This document shows positions 8,577-17,962 of a stretch of 64,000 nt of DNA, in pieces. Made by a program: the position numbers and the translations under genes. The notes under the pieces were generated by a model, which had not been told where the DNA came from, did no database searches, and saw only the letters and a list, made by a program, of their open reading frames with translations. The stretch is taken from assembly GCA_016875395.1 (NCBI GenBank), contig VGRF01000002.1:62001-126000 (forward strand), written 5' to 3'. The stretch comes from Deltaproteobacteria bacterium (GTDB lineage Bacteria > Myxococcota_A > UBA9160 > UBA6930). The stretch's first letter is position 1, and every line of letters begins with the position of its first letter.

Positions 8577-11302
8577 ATGGACGGCGCGGTGATCGGGCGC
8601 GAGGCGGAGCTGGCCGAGATCGAGGCCGCGCTTGCACCGCCGAGAGCCGGCTTCGCGGCGCTCGTGCTCGAGGGCGAGGCGGGGATCGGCAAGACGACGG
8701 TCTGGCGGCAAGGGCTCTCGTACGCGAGCAGCCACGGATACCGCGTGCTGCGCTGCCAGGCGGTGCAATCGGAGGCTCGGCTCTCTTTCTCTGCGCTCGC
8801 GGACCTGCTCGCTCCCGTTGCAGGTGCCGACTTCGCCGCGCTGCCCGATCCCCAGCGCCGGGCGCTCGACGCGGCGCTGCTTCGCGCGGACGCGGTTGGC
8901 GCCGATCCCGACCCGCGCGCGATCGGCACCGGAGTCGTCACGCTGCTCGCGGCGCTCGCCGTGCCCGCGCCGGTGCTCGTCGCCATCGACGACGTGCAGT
9001 GGCTCGATCGCGCGTCGGCTCGCGCGCTCGCCTTCGCTCTGCGCCGGCTCGAGCCGCATCCGATCGTCGTGCTGTCGACCCGTCGCGTCGGCCAGAACGG
9101 CTCAGCGAGTGGGGCGCTCGCCGCGAGCGAACGCGTGGTCCGTCTCGGGCCGCTCAGCCTCGCCTCGCTCTACCGGATCGTCGAGAAACAGCTCGGCCGC
9201 GCGCTGCCTCGGCCGCTCCTCGTGCGCATCGACCGCGCATCCGGCGGGAACCCGTGCGCGCTCGGGGGCTCGGAGGCCTCCGGCGAGCTGCCCATTCCTC
9301 CCGACCTCCATCAGCTCGTCGCGGGCGATTGCGCAAGCTGCCGCCTCGCACCCGTGATGCGTTGCTGCGCGTCAGCGCGCTCCGGCAGCCGACCCGGTCG
9401 GCGCTCGACGCAGCAGCACTCGAGCCTGCCGTCGCGGCTGGAATCGTGCGCGTCGCTGCCGAGGGCGACCGCGTCGAGTTCGAGCATCCGCTGTTCGCGG
9501 CGGGCGTCTACGCCGAAGCATCCCGCGCGCGCCGGCGGCGGCTGCATGCGGAGCTCGCCGAGAGCGCAGCCGACGTCGAGGAACGCGCGCGGCACTTGCT
9601 GCTTGCACGGCCTGCCGAGGTCGAGGACGAGCCGCTCGCCGCCACTCTGTTCGAGGCCGCCGAGTACGCGGTGCGGCGGGGCGCCGTCGAATCGGCGGCC
9701 GAGCTCGCCGAGCGCTCCGCGCAGCTCACGCCGGCGCGTCTCGCCGACGCTCGCCGGCAGCGCAGCCTGCGGGCGGCCCGGCACCATCTCAAGGCGGGAG
9801 ACCCTGCGCACGCGAACCGCCTGTGCACGATGGCGCTCGACGCGTCCCCGCCGGACAGCGCACGAGCGGAAGCTCTCCTGCTGATGGCAGAGGCCGCCAT
9901 GAACGAGCGGTCCACGGATGCCAGTCGGCTCCTCGAGCAGGCACTCGCCTGCGTGGGCGACGACCTCGCCCGCGCGGCGCAGATCGAAGGTGCGCTCGGC
10001 TTGGTGCGATTCGCGCAGCTCGACTACGCCGGGGCGTCGCAGCACACGGCTCGCGCCGTCGCACTCGCGGAGCGTGCGGGCGACGCCTCGTCGATCGCGG
10101 AGGCGATCGCCAACAACGCCATCGCGGATCTCGTTCTCGGCAAGGGCATCGACGAGCGCGTCCTCGAGCGCGCGCTCGCGCTCGAGGACCCGGACCGCGA
10201 AGTGCCGTTCCAGATGCCGGCCACGATGAACGTCGCCTCCGCGTATCAGTACATGGGTCGCATCGAAGTCTCCCGGCCCCTGTTCGTGAAGCTGCGGGAC
10301 CGTCTGGTCGCGCGCGGCGACGAAGCCGACCTGCCCTGGGTCATGTGCCTGGTCGCCGCCGCAAGCTGGCTCGGCGGCGAGCTCGAGGGTGCCGAGCGGG
10401 AGGCCAACGAGGCAGAGCGAGCAGCCACGTTGATTGGCTCCGCGTTGTTTCGCGCGTTCGCACTCCAGGTGCGGGCTGCGACCCGAGCCCAGCGCGGCGA
10501 CGCCGTCGGCGCGCGTGCCGACGCAGCGGAGGGGCTCACGCTCTCGGAGCGCATCGGTTGGGGCGCGGGTGTCGTCGACGCGCGCTGGGCGCTCGCCACG
10601 CTCGCCTTGGCTGAGGGCGCACCCGCAGCCGCAGCGGCCTGGCTGACGCCCGTGATCGCCGAGATCGAGAAGGCCGGCGTCTACGAGTAGGTGGTCGCGC
10701 GCGCACTGCCGGACGCGCTCGAGGCGCTCGTCGCCACTGGCGAAGCCGAGCGTGCCGCGCGCCTAACGCAGGCTTTCGAGGCATGGGGGCGCCGCTTCGA
10801 TCGCCCCTGGTCGCTCGCCCTCGCGGGCCGCAGTCGAGGCCTGCTGCTCGCCGCCGCCGGCGACCTCGACGGCGCGAGCGCCGCCATCGACGAGGCTCTC
10901 GTTGCGCACGAGCGCCTGCCGATGCCCTTCGAGCTCGCGCGAACCCTGCTCGTGCGCGGGCAGATCCAACGTCGGCGCGGCGAGCGGCGCGCGGCCCGCG
11001 CAACGCTGGAGCGCGCGCTCGCGCTCTTTCGAGGCATCGGCGCCGCGCCCTGGGCCGAGAAGGTCGCCGCCGAGATCGCCCGCATCGGCATCCGGCGCGC
11101 GCCCGACGATCTGACGGAGAGCGAGCGGCGCGCCGCGGAGCTGGCGGCGCAGGGCCTCACGAATCCCGAGATCGCCGCGCGTCTCTTCATGGCTCGCCGC
11201 ACCGTCGAGGCGAATCTGGCGCGCGCATACCGCAAGCTCGACATCCGCTCGCGCGCCGAGCTCAGCGCGGCGCTCGCGAGGCGGGCCTCTCCGCACTCCT
11301 GA
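8577..11302 (+). pseudogene. LuxR-family ATPase regulator (MalT/LAL type), disrupted
   Basis: The pieces together read as one ~908-residue signal-transduction regulator. It has an N-terminal AAA-type ATPase with Walker A GEAGIGKTT and Walker B VLVAIDDVQWLD, a long TPR-like middle, and a C-terminal LuxR helix-turn-helix (LTESERRAAELAAQGLTNPE). Two lesions are visible. Near 9326 the frame shifts: VAG continues as RLRKLPPRTRDALLRV only if one C is restored. At 10688-10690 an in-frame TAG interrupts VYE / VVARALPDALEALV, where homologues run straight through. Domain content and codon use are intact on both sides, so decay is recent or these are sequencing errors. Read as three pieces: 8577-9326, 9327-10690, 10691-11302. 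Confidence 0.85.
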
Positions 11303-11376
11303 AAACGAGCTGCCTCCTCAATTCATGTGGAGATGACTGACGCGCCACAGGCGCGCGACGGCGCACGCTCCGCGGC

Positions 11377-11637
11377 ATGACGGCTTCGCTCTTTCTCGTC
11401 GAGTGCTTCTGGCCGGGCGTGACTCGGCAGCAGGTCGAGGCCGCGAGCGCGCGCGCGCAGGCGCAGACGGGCGCCGCGGTTCGCTTCCTCGGCGCGCTGC
11501 TCGTGCCGAGCGACGAGGTCGTGCTGTTTCAGTTCCGCGCGGGCTCGAGCGACGAAGTCGCGCGCGCCGCTCGCGAGGCCAAGTTGCCTTTCGATCGCGT
11601 CGCCGAGTCGATCTGGCTCGGCCCGAGCGGAGCATGA
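11377..11637 (+). CDS. Small DUF4242-like ferredoxin-fold protein
   Basis: 86 residues starting MTASLFLVECFWPGVTRQQV. The pattern of an N-terminal beta strand, a helix (TRQQVEAASARAQAQTG), a strand pair (VRFLGALLVPSDEVVLFQF) and a terminal amphipathic segment with ESIWL resembles the SCO4226/DUF4242 family of small barrel proteins. Some of those bind nickel, but the metal-binding residues are not evident here. Function unknown. No Shine-Dalgarno is obvious. It sits between the disrupted regulator and a secreted protein. Confidence 0.65.
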   Translation: MTASLFLVECFWPGVTRQQVEAASARAQAQTGAAVRFLGALLVPSDEVVLFQFRAGSSDEVARAAREAKLPFDRVAESIWLGPSGA

Positions 11638-11719
11638 GCCCGATGGCCGGGCCCGCGGTGCCGCTCGTTCGACTTGCTGCCAACGAGCCCACCGGGCTCA
11701 CAACCGCCGGAGAAACCTG

Positions 11720-12193
11720 ATGCGCAACCGACTCCGCCGCTCCCCACTGCTCGCTCTCGCACTCATCGCGGCATTCGTGGCCGGCCAGGTCTCGGCTGGC
11801 ACGCAGTTCGCGACCAGCATCAACAAAGGCCTCGTCAACGCCTTCTCGTCCGTCGGCCAGAACCTGTTCGGCGAGGCAGCCTTCGAAAGCCGCTTCGTGC
11901 CTCCGAATCCCATCTTCCCGGCGGGCTCGGTCCAGCTGTTCATGGCGTCCGACGTGGAGCTGGCGACGGGCATGAACGTGTTCGTGCCGCCGAATCCGAC
12001 TACGCCCGGCGATCCATGCCGCGTGGCGATCCAGATCCGCTCGGTGCCGACGAATTCGGAAGCGCCGCTGCAGGTGGTGATCGACCCCGACGTGATGCCC
12101 GGCGGCTCCGACGTCGATCTCGTCTACGACACGCTCGCCAGCTACCGCCCGAGCCTCGCGCGTTGCGAGCAAGCGGCGGACTACCAGCCTTGA
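11720..12193 (+). CDS. Secreted protein of unknown function
   Basis: 157 residues with a clear Sec signal peptide (MRNRLRRSPLLALALIAAFV then AGQVSAGT, cleavage near residue 27). The ATG at 11720 is preceded by GGAGAAACC. The mature part has two Pro-rich copies of FVPPNP (about 57 and 92) and two Cys (about 99 and 150) that could pair. I recognise no family. The next gene is also secreted and on the same strand, 99 bp away. Confidence 0.65.
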   Translation: MRNRLRRSPLLALALIAAFVAGQVSAGTQFATSINKGLVNAFSSVGQNLFGEAAFESRFVPPNPIFPAGSVQLFMASDVELATGMNVFVPPNPTTPGDPCRVAIQIRSVPTNSEAPLQVVIDPDVMPGGSDVDLVYDTLASYRPSLARCEQAADYQP

Positions 12194-12292
12194 TTCGGCG
12201 CGCCGCGGCCCGCCGGATCTCCATTTCTGGGGATGCAGCTTTCTGGCTCGCCATTCGAAACTAAAAACCCTCGCACCTGATTGGAGTCAACG

Positions 12293-13852
12293 ATGAACCT
12301 GATTGCAGTTCTCGCACTGATCTTGGCAGCGGCGCCTGCTCTCGCCGGCCCACCGAAGGACATCGCGCTCGAAGTCGTCGGCACCTACGCGACCGGCGTC
12401 TATGCCGGCGGCGGCGCCGAGATCAGCGCGCACGATCCCGCGACGCAGCGGCTCTTCACGGTGAACGCCGCGACGAGCAGCATCGACATCCTCTCGATCG
12501 CGAACCCAGCGGCGCCGTCGCTCGTCGGCTCGATCTCGCTCGCGGGCCTCGGCGCGCAGGCGAACAGCGTGGCGTGGAAGAACGGCGTGCTCGCGGCCGC
12601 GATCGAGGCGAGCCCGAAGCAGAGCCCGGGCACCGTCGCGTTCTTCGACGCGAACGGGAACTTGCTCTCGGCCGTGACGGCGTGCGCACTGCCGGACATG
12701 GTCACGTGGACGCCGAACGGCCGCTTCGCGCTCGCTGCGTGCGAGGGCGAGCCGAACGACGCGTACACCGTCGACCCCGAAGGCGGCATCGCGATCATCG
12801 ATGCGAGCGCGGGTGCGGCGAACGTGACGCAGGCGAACGTGCGCATCGCGGGCTTCACGCAGTACAACGGCAACGTGCCCGCCGGCGTGCGCGTGTTCGG
12901 TCCGAACGCGACGGCCGCCCAGGACTTCGAGCCCGAGTACATCGCCACGAGTCACGACTCGCAGACCGCATGGGTCACGCTGCAAGAGAACAACGCCATC
13001 GCGATCGTCGACATCGGCAGCGCGTCCGTGACGAGCGTGGTCGCGCTCGGTTCGAAGAACCACCTCGACGCGGGCAAGGCGCTCGATCCGAGCGATCGGG
13101 ATGGCCCGTCGATCGCGATCGCGAACTGGCCGGTGCTCGGCATGTACCTGCCCGACGCGATCGACTCGTTCCGGATCAACGGCACCACCTATCTGGTGAC
13201 GGCGAACGAAGGCGACTCGCGCGCCTACCCGGGCTTCGACGAAGAGCGCCGCATCGGCGCGACCAACGTGGTCCTCGATCCCACGGTGTTCCCCAACGCT
13301 GCGACGCTGAAGTCGAGCGCACGGCTCGGGCGCCTGAAGATCACCGCGACGCGCGGCGACATCGACAACGACGGCGACTTCGACCAGCTGCACGTCTTCG
13401 GCGCTCGCTCGATGTCGATCTGGAGCGCGAGTGGCGCACTCGTGGCCGACACCGGCGACGAGCTCGAGCGCCTGACCGCGCTCACCGGCGTCTTCAACTC
13501 GGACAACGCCAACAACAACACCTTCGACCAACGCTCGGACGACAAGGGCCCCGAGCCCGAGGCGGTGGTCGTCGGCAAGGCGTTCGGCCGCAGCTACGCG
13601 TTCCTCGGCCTCGAGCGCATCGGCGGCGTGGTCGTGTACGACGTCGAAGACCCCGCCGCGCCGCGCTTCGTCACGTACCTCAACAACCGCAACTTCGCGG
13701 GCAACGCTGCGGCGGGCACCGCGGGCGATCTCGGTCCCGAGGGCATCCTCTACATCAAGGCCGAAGACAGCCCGACCGGCGACAACCTCGTCGTGACGAG
13801 CAACGAGATCAGCGGCACGGTGACGATTCTGCGCGTGGTGAAGGTGAACTAG
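12293..13852 (+). CDS. Choice-of-anchor I type secreted beta-propeller protein
   Basis: 519 residues from the ATG at 12293 with TTGGAG 7 nt upstream. The signal peptide is MNLIAVLALILAAAPALAGP. The body has the repeated pattern of surface proteins annotated as choice-of-anchor I or phytase-like propellers. Segments include DIALEVVGTYATGVYAGGG near the start, QDFEPEYIATSHDSQTAWVTLQ in the middle, and LVTANEGDSRAYPGF. A calcium-loop-like GDIDNDGDFDQLHVFGARS and GPEPEAVVVGKAFGRSYAFL follow toward the end. These proteins are extracellular or periplasmic and their substrates are mostly unknown. No C-terminal sorting anchor is visible, so the protein may be soluble. It is followed by the hairpin at 13919. 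Confidence 0.78.
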   Translation: MNLIAVLALILAAAPALAGPPKDIALEVVGTYATGVYAGGGAEISAHDPATQRLFTVNAATSSIDILSIANPAAPSLVGSISLAGLGAQANSVAWKNGVLAAAIEASPKQSPGTVAFFDANGNLLSAVTACALPDMVTWTPNGRFALAACEGEPNDAYTVDPEGGIAIIDASAGAANVTQANVRIAGFTQYNGNVPAGVRVFGPNATAAQDFEPEYIATSHDSQTAWVTLQENNAIAIVDIGSASVTSVVALGSKNHLDAGKALDPSDRDGPSIAIANWPVLGMYLPDAIDSFRINGTTYLVTANEGDSRAYPGFDEERRIGATNVVLDPTVFPNAATLKSSARLGRLKITATRGDIDNDGDFDQLHVFGARSMSIWSASGALVADTGDELERLTALTGVFNSDNANNNTFDQRSDDKGPEPEAVVVGKAFGRSYAFLGLERIGGVVVYDVEDPAAPRFVTYLNNRNFAGNAAAGTAGDLGPEGILYIKAEDSPTGDNLVVTSNEISGTVTILRVVKVN

Positions 13853-13918
13853 CGAGCGAAGGTCGAACAGTGGCCTCGCTGGTTGTTGGGGCTCGGTTTG
13901 CGCAGTTCGCGCCGTCTG

Positions 13919-13956
13919 CGCGGGAGGTCGGTGCCACCGGCCTCCCGCGTTTCATT
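13919..13956. terminator. Hairpin terminator between convergent genes
   Basis: The stem CGCGGGAGG pairs with CCTCCCGCG (13919-13949), with additional G-C pairs inside, and is followed on the plus strand by TTTCATT. It lies 67 nt after the stop of the propeller gene and touches the stop codon of the convergent cupin gene. It could therefore serve the plus strand and possibly both. Confidence 0.65.
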
Positions 13957-14314
13957 CGAGCGCGACGAAGATCGAGCGCCGCGGCTCGGGATCGAGCGCG
14001 CGGCTGATGTGCCCGCGCCCGGTGGTGTCCTCCGCGAGCAGCACGTCGCCCGGACCGAGCACGCGCTTCTCGCCGCTGCCGATCTCGATCTCGACGCGGC
14101 CGCCGCTGAGCATGATCACGTACTGCCGCCGCGGCGCGTTGTGGAAGTCGTAGTCGTACCCCGCGCCCGTCTCGCGAAACAGGATCGACTTCGCATCGAG
14201 CGGTTTCGACATCGCGCCGATCGCGCCGAAGTCGCGCAGGTCGATCTCGAGATCCTCGAAGTGCGATTCGCCGTCGGGGCCGCTGTAGACGCGCGTGATG
14301 CGTTGGGTGGGCAT
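13952..14314 (-). CDS. Single-domain cupin protein
   Basis: 120 residues. The cupin core is visible as HNAPRRQYVIMLSGGRVEIEIGSGE (motif 1 region, about 60-84) and LGPGDVLLAEDTTGRGHIS (motif 2 region, about 88-106). The second motif keeps the PGD turn and the H in GHIS. The first motif has only one clear His (FHNAP), so metal binding is uncertain. Members often act as small-molecule binders or isomerases. The substrate cannot be told here. Confidence 0.75.
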   Translation of the reverse strand: MPTQRITRVYSGPDGESHFEDLEIDLRDFGAIGAMSKPLDAKSILFRETGAGYDYDFHNAPRRQYVIMLSGGRVEIEIGSGEKRVLGPGDVLLAEDTTGRGHISRALDPEPRRSIFVALE

Positions 14315-14343
14315 GCCCGGATCTTGGCGCAGGAACGCGACAC

Positions 14344-14979
14344 TCAGCGCGCGGTCGCGAGCTCCAGCCAGATCTCGTTGCGCCTCAGGAACGGCAGCGA
14401 GAACGGCGAGTTGAAGCGCGCCCAGAGCGGCTCGCCCACGAACGCGAGTGCGTCGCGCCGGAGCGCTCGCTCGAGCGTCTGCAACTCGGCCTGGTAGCGC
14501 GACTGCGACCAGCCTCCGCTGTAGCGGCGCACCGCGACGCTGCGCGCCGCGACCTCGCGCAGTTGCACGCGCCGATCCTTCGGCTCGGGCAGCGAGGCGA
14601 GCGTGTAGCCGGCGGGCATCGTGAACTGCACGAGGTAGGTGCCCTCGCCCGCGGCTCGCTCGATCACGGGCGCGGTCATCGCGATCTTTTGCGAGCGCGC
14701 CGTCGTGACGGGGGCAGTCATCGCGATCGACTCTCGCGAGCGGTTCTCGCCGAAGATGTAGGCGGCCAAGACGCGAAACCCCGCGTTGCCGGCGCTCTCC
14801 TGAGTTCCCTTCACCTCGACCTCGGCGACGACGTACGGCCCATAAGCGCGCAGCTCGTAGTCCGGTCGGCGCTCGACGACCTGATAAGTCGGCTCTTCGA
14901 TGGCCATGGCACCCCCGGCGCTCAGCGCGGAGCCTGCCAGCATCGCGAACGCGACGAGCGAGAGACCGCGGCGGCGCAT
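14344..14979 (-). CDS. SOUL family heme-binding-like protein, exported
   Basis: 211 residues from the ATG at 14979, where the product begins MRRRGLSLVAFAMLAGSALS, a Sec signal ending GGAMA. The mature domain shows the SOUL/HEBP pattern: YQVVERRPDYELRAYGPYVVAEV, then NRSRESIAMTAPVTTARSQ with the repeated phrase KIAMTAPVIE, then YTLASLPEPKDRRVQLREV and RRYSGGWS. Family proteins bind heme or porphyrins in some cases. The exported form seen in many Gram-negatives has no settled role. The next upstream gene (15200) is on the same strand with a 220-bp gap in which I see no gene. Confidence 0.87.
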   Translation of the reverse strand: MRRRGLSLVAFAMLAGSALSAGGAMAIEEPTYQVVERRPDYELRAYGPYVVAEVEVKGTQESAGNAGFRVLAAYIFGENRSRESIAMTAPVTTARSQKIAMTAPVIERAAGEGTYLVQFTMPAGYTLASLPEPKDRRVQLREVAARSVAVRRYSGGWSQSRYQAELQTLERALRRDALAFVGEPLWARFNSPFSLPFLRRNEIWLELATAR

Positions 14980-15199
14980 CGAGAGAGCTCTCCAGCAGAC
15001 GCCCAACATCGCCGGCAATCTGTCATGCCGAGCGCCCTTTGGCGAGAGGACGCGACTGGCTCCGCAGCCGCCTGGAGGCCCAGCGGGGCGCTTCCGGCCT
15101 CCCATCGCCCGGGCTGGTTCGCGACAGCGGCTGTGGCTAGTCGTCTGAGCGAGAAGACTCGCCGTGCGCTCGCCGCTGCTCGCGGCGACGGAGGGCGCC

Positions 15200-16156
15200 T
15201 CACCCCGACGACGCGTCTGCCACCGGCCCGAGGTCCCCGATCATGCACTTCACGCTGCCGCCGCCCTTCTTCAGAAACTCGCTCACGTCGACCGTGATCG
15301 GCGTGACGCCGCGCTCGCGGATGCGGCCTAACAAGGCATCCGAGATGCCGCCGGGCAGGATCAGGAAGGACTCGCTGCCGCGCGTATAGGTGAAGGAGTT
15401 GGCGGCGTAGCGCTGCGCGTCGGCCTCGGGGATCTCGATGAGGTTCTGTGCGCCGAACGCGGCGGCGAGCTTCTCCCAGCCGCCACGCGCGAGGGCGGCG
15501 CGGTAGGCGAGCAGGAGCTCGCGGCGCGGGCCGAAGGCGCAGAGTGCGGTGTCGCCGTGGTAGTGCGCTTCGAGCACGAGCTCGATCCGCAACACGTCGC
15601 GCGGTTCGACGATCTCGCGCAGCAGCGGCTCCACCGCGATGTCGGTGCGGAAGCCGTACACGCGTTTCCATGGCGGGATCGCGAGCGCGGGTACGAAGCG
15701 CTGCTTCTCGATACCGCCGTGCGTGAGCACGTATCGGCCCGCGACGGGGAAGAAGTCGGCTTCGCCTTCCATGCGGAAGCGCTCGGGGATCTCGCGCACG
15801 TCGAAGCCGAGCTGCTCGAGCACGCGGCGGTAGTGGGGCTTCTCGCCGGCGCGCGTGGGCAGGAGGTTCGCGAGGTAGAAGCGCTTCTCGCCGTGCGGCT
15901 TCTCGGCGTCGACTTCGGTGAGGAAGCCGGCGTTCGCGGGGTAGACCATCCCCGGTTGCGCGGGATCGGGCGGCACGACGACGACGCGGATCCCGAGGTC
16001 GCTGAGCAGATCGCGCAGCTGCGCCCACTGCTTCTGCGCGAGCGCGCGGTCGACGCTGCGCTTCGTTCCCCAGCGGGTGCGAGTGTGCGGGTTCGCGCCG
16101 CCTTTCACGCTGAAGTGGGCGGGGTCGCCCATGAGGATGGTGCGTTTCATGGTCAT
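15200..16156 (-). CDS. DDAH/amidinotransferase-fold hydrolase, candidate N-succinylarginine step
   Basis: 318 residues of the guanidine-modifying superfamily. The catalytic residues can be placed: an acidic pair in RMEGEADFFPVAGRYVLTHG near 130, His in LEAHYHGDTALCAFG near 215, and the nucleophilic Cys in GGGSVKCMIGDL at about residue 304. The YHGDTALC segment corresponds to the HLDTA motif of dimethylargininase. By sequence it would be called dimethylarginine dimethylaminohydrolase-like. By position, downstream of an aminotransferase-astA-astD run, it could supply the N-succinylarginine dihydrolase step normally done by AstB, which belongs to the same fold family and is absent here. It is separated from astD by the palindromic element at 16195. 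A second start (ATG 16150) is possible. Confidence 0.83.
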   Translation of the reverse strand: MTMKRTILMGDPAHFSVKGGANPHTRTRWGTKRSVDRALAQKQWAQLRDLLSDLGIRVVVVPPDPAQPGMVYPANAGFLTEVDAEKPHGEKRFYLANLLPTRAGEKPHYRRVLEQLGFDVREIPERFRMEGEADFFPVAGRYVLTHGGIEKQRFVPALAIPPWKRVYGFRTDIAVEPLLREIVEPRDVLRIELVLEAHYHGDTALCAFGPRRELLLAYRAALARGGWEKLAAAFGAQNLIEIPEADAQRYAANSFTYTRGSESFLILPGGISDALLGRIRERGVTPITVDVSEFLKKGGGSVKCMIGDLGPVADASSG

Positions 16157-16523
16157 CGGATTCTCACGCGTAGGTCGGAGTTGTTACTGGCGTCGCGCCT
16201 CGCGCCGGGCCGGGCGCTGCTGCGCGGGATGGCTCGCTCGGGGCTTGCCGGTTGAAGGTGCTACGCGGGCGCTTGGCCGCGCTGCGCGTCGCTCCGCTCG
16301 CGCATTCTCGCGCCCCTCGCTGCGCTTGATTCCCGCTCCGCAGCGCCCGGCCCGGCGCGAGGCGCTCCTCGGTGGGGGAGCACGGTCGTGACTTTGTGGG
16401 GAACGGCGCAGCCATCGCGGCCTCGAGCCGCTCTGGCTGCGCTGCGCGCGTAGTTGCTTCATCGGTCATCGAGGATGGCTCGGAGATTCGTCGTCGTGTT
16501 CCACAGCGAGCGGTAGCGAGTTG
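16157..16523. other. Intergenic gap dominated by the palindromic element
   Basis: The 367-bp space between the stop of astD and the start of the DDAH-like gene. Apart from the palindromic element it contains TTGTTACTGG at 16181 and a 16521-16529 copy of TTGTTACGG that supplies the TAA stop of astD on the minus strand. No gene or promoter was recognised in the remainder (16366-16520). Confidence 0.6.
16195..16365. repeat. Long palindromic element, copy 1
   Basis: The arm at 16195-16219 is perfectly complementary to 16341-16365 (25/25). Pairing continues inward with interruptions (for example GCGGGA near 16224 with TCCCGC near 16331). The ~120-nt interior contains GGCTCGCTCGGGGCTTGCCG. The same element, with different but again fully complementary arms, is at 23748-23919. 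It lies between astD and the DDAH-like gene in a minus-strand run and has no convincing coding frame. Confidence 0.85.
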
Positions 16524-17946
16524 TTACGGCTCGGGTACGCCGGGCGGGAGGCTCTTTGCGTCGAACGGCTGCTCGTTCAGCGTCATGGACTGGGGTTCGG
16601 TGCAGTAGAGCGTGGCGAGGACGGCGGCGGGGCGGTGGTTGCCGCTCTTCTTGCCGCCGCCGAAGGGGAGCTTGCCGCTCGCGCCGATCGTGCCGCGGTT
16701 CCAGTTGAGAATGCCGGTCTGGATGCGGCCCGCGCAGTGCTCGAAGTGCTTGCGCTCGCGCGTCATCACGGAGGCGGCGAGGCCGAAGTCGGAGTCGTTC
16801 ACGGCGGCGATCGCTTCGTCGAGATCTGTTACGGCGTAGAGCGCGGCTTCCGGGCCGAAGATCTCTTCGCGTTGGTACGCGTGCGTCTGCGCGGCGGAGC
16901 CAAAGCGCGTGAGCGCGGGAGCGACGTAGGGAGCGATGCGCGCGATCTCGCCGCGGAAGATGCGCTCGCCGCCGGCGTCGCTCGCGAGACCGCGGTAGCG
17001 CATCACTTTGTCGAAGGCGGCGCGCGAGACGAGGGGGCCCATGAACACGCCGGGCTCGAGCGGCGGGCCGATCTTCATGCCGGAGAGCACGCGCACGAGT
17101 CGCTCGGTGAACTCCGCTTCGATTTCGCGATGCACGAACACGCGCGAGAGGCACGAGCAGCGCTGGCCTGTCGTGGCGGCGATCGAGAGCGCGGCCTCGG
17201 CGGCGGCGAGGCGCAGATCGGCGTCGCGCCACACGATCATCGCGTTCTTGCCGCCCATCTCGAGCGCGAGAATCTTGCCGGGCTGATCGAGCGTGGCCTG
17301 CGTGAGCGCTCGGCCGACGTTCCACGAGCCGGTGAAGAGAATCCCGTCGACGTGCGGGTGGAGCGCGAGCGCTTGGCCGGCGGGTGCGCGGCCCTGCACG
17401 AGCTCGAAGACGCCGCGCGGCAGGCCGGCGTCGCGCAGTGCGCGCATCAGCCACTCGCCGACCGCGGGCGCGAGGTCGCTCGGCTTGAACACGACGCAGT
17501 TCCCCGTAACGAGTGCGGGCACGATGTGGCCGTTCGGGAGATGCGCGGGGAAGTTGAACGGGCCGAGCACCGCGAGCACGCCGCGCGGGTGGAACACGGC
17601 GCGCGCCGTCGGGCCCGCCTCGATCGGCGCCACGAAGCGCATGCCGTCGTCGAGCGTGACGTCGACCTTGGGCGCGATCAGCGCCGCCTCACCGCGCGCG
17701 TCCCAGAGCGCCTTGCCGACTTCGCGCGCGATCAGCAGCGCGAGCGCTTCCTGCCGCGCCTTCGCGATGTCGCGGAAGCGGCGCAGCACTGCGGCGCGCG
17801 CCTCGAAGCCCGCGTCGCGCCACGCGGGAAACGCGGCGCGCGCGCGCAGGACCGCCTCGTCGATCGCGGGCTCGTCCCAGATCGGGAAGCGCCCGACCTC
17901 GTCGCTCGGGTCGGCGGGGGGGGACGCTGCGGATGACTTCGGGCAT
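16524..17946 (-). CDS. astD: N-succinylglutamate-5-semialdehyde dehydrogenase, frame break near start
   Basis: NAD-dependent aldehyde dehydrogenase. The Cys nucleophile is in TTGQRCSCLSRVFVHRE (about 263), the Glu in LALEMGGKNAMIV, and the C-terminus has LPFGGGKKSGNHRPAA. The pattern FNFPAHLPNGHIVPAL and KNAMIV match AstD rather than general ALDHs. The only good start, ATG at 17946 (MPEVIRSVPP), lies 16 nt after the astA stop, but it is out of frame with the body. A run of eight C on the coding strand (17916-17923) separates the two, and seven would join them as VPP-ADPSDEVGRFPIW. Either the genome has an indel error, or the tract is slippery. The final stop TAA is part of a CCGTAACAA motif. 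Expected role: oxidation of the semialdehyde made by the class III aminotransferase. Confidence 0.88.
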
Positions 17947-17962
17947 CGTTCAGGGCTGCTTG

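Noticed and set aside
6828-9059. Extended N-terminus of the COG2509 protein to 9059
   Set aside because: It would cross the Walker A region of the divergent regulator, and the family N-terminus begins at 8480.
9320-10690. Programmed frameshift and stop readthrough in the LuxR-type gene
   Set aside because: No slippery heptamer or stem-loop of the usual type was seen, and two independent lesions are better explained by decay or sequencing error.
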